DNA from: an uncultured Actinomycetes bacterium
Lineage (GTDB): Bacteria; Actinomycetota; Thermoleophilia; Gaiellales; F1-60-MAGs149
Reading direction: 5' to 3'
Length of the DNA stretch: 6,678 bases
Assembly (NCBI GenBank): GCA_903873565.1
Contig: CAIQOY010000187.1
Coordinates: forward strand, 1 to 6,678
The notes under the pieces are model-generated. The model was given only the letters and a program-made list of their open reading frames with translations, was not told the origin of the DNA and ran no database searches. The position numbers and the translations under genes were made by a program. This document shows, one piece after another, positions 6,431-6,678 of the stretch. Position 1 is the stretch's first letter. The number at the start of each line of letters is the position of its first letter.

Positions 6431-6678
6431 TCACGTCTCCCGGGCGGCGGGGGCCTCCGCCCGGGCGCGGCTGACCTGCGCCCACGCCACCGCCACCAGC
6501 ACCACGAGCCCGCCGAGGATCTGCAGCGGGGAGAGGGACTGGCCGAGCAGGACCCAGGCCACCGCGCCCGCGAGGATCGGCTCGATCATCGCCGTCACGC
6601 TGGCGCCGTCGGCGCCGATCCGGCGCACGCCGGCGATCAGCATCGCGAAGGGCGCGATCGTGCCCAGCACCGAGACCC
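6431..6678 (-). CDS. EamA/DMT-family permease, C-terminal part (partial)
   Basis: The last 81 codons of a minus-strand gene enter from the window edge and end with TGA at 6433-6431. Three hydrophobic segments are visible: VLGTIAPFAMLIAGV, the stretch SVTAMIEPILAGAVAWVLLG, and PLQILGGLVVLVAVAWAQV. The order G-x-x-x-PF, then R-R-I at the helix end, then A-x-(I/L)-EP with the Glu-Pro in the penultimate helix, then LG-x-x-LSPLQ-x-LGG, is the typical end of an EamA repeat in drug/metabolite transporters. These 10-helix inner-membrane permeases are about 300 aa and export small metabolites; the substrate is not predictable. A short charged tail (RARAEAPAARET) follows. The stop lies 58 bases upstream of the propeller gene, which shares its direction. 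Confidence 0.85.
   Translation of the reverse strand, partial: VSVLGTIAPFAMLIAGVRRIGADGASVTAMIEPILAGAVAWVLLGQSLSPLQILGGLVVLVAVAWAQVSRARAEAPAARET

Noticed and set aside
1..6678. Dedicated defence, mobile or other undescribed multi-gene system
   Set aside because: The complete genes are ordinary metabolic, transport and secreted-protein families. No repeats, integrase, transposase, toxin-antitoxin or CRISPR features were seen.

Overview
The window is very GC-rich DNA whose main part, from about position 640 to the end, looks chromosomal and actinobacterial. Almost every third codon position is G or C, and the gene families (MMPL transporter, GMC oxidoreductase, secreted NHL propeller, EamA permease) and short leaders fit that. 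I would guess a soil actinobacterium, possibly of the Thermoleophilia/Solirubrobacterales type; this is inference from style, not a database match.

Layout. Positions 1 to about 639 encode, on the minus strand, the membrane part of an ABC exporter half-transporter, cut at both ends. At about 630-645 this abuts the last ~55 codons of a plus-strand phytoene-desaturase-like (CrtI/CrtD family) oxidoreductase that ends at 807. The two fragments run in opposite directions, neither is complete, and codon usage changes at the joint. This is either a rearrangement breakpoint or an assembly/library chimera. After 51 bases comes a complete MMPL-family transporter (859-3132, 757 aa). A recognisable promoter (3140-3168) and ribosome binding site then precede a complete GMC oxidoreductase (3198-4718, 506 aa) that carries nearly the whole active-site set of choline oxidase. 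Convergent to it, 16 bases away, is a secreted minus-strand protein (4735-6372, 545 aa) with a seven-repeat NHL-type beta-propeller, a fibronectin-III-like domain and a cysteine-containing C-terminal domain. The window ends in the C-terminus of a minus-strand EamA/DMT permease (6431-6678).

How the genes relate. The desaturase tail and the MMPL gene are codirectional and closely spaced, and could form a unit for making and moving a lipid or carotenoid-like product. The GMC gene appears to have its own promoter. If it is a choline oxidase, it would make glycine betaine from choline in one enzyme. The propeller gene also has a likely promoter of its own, whose -10 region closely resembles that of the GMC gene. 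Nothing suggests one dedicated multi-gene system. The most notable points are the chimeric joint at ~635, the choline-oxidase-like active site with two pocket substitutions, and the shared promoter element. No tRNA, rRNA, CRISPR array or insertion sequence was seen.
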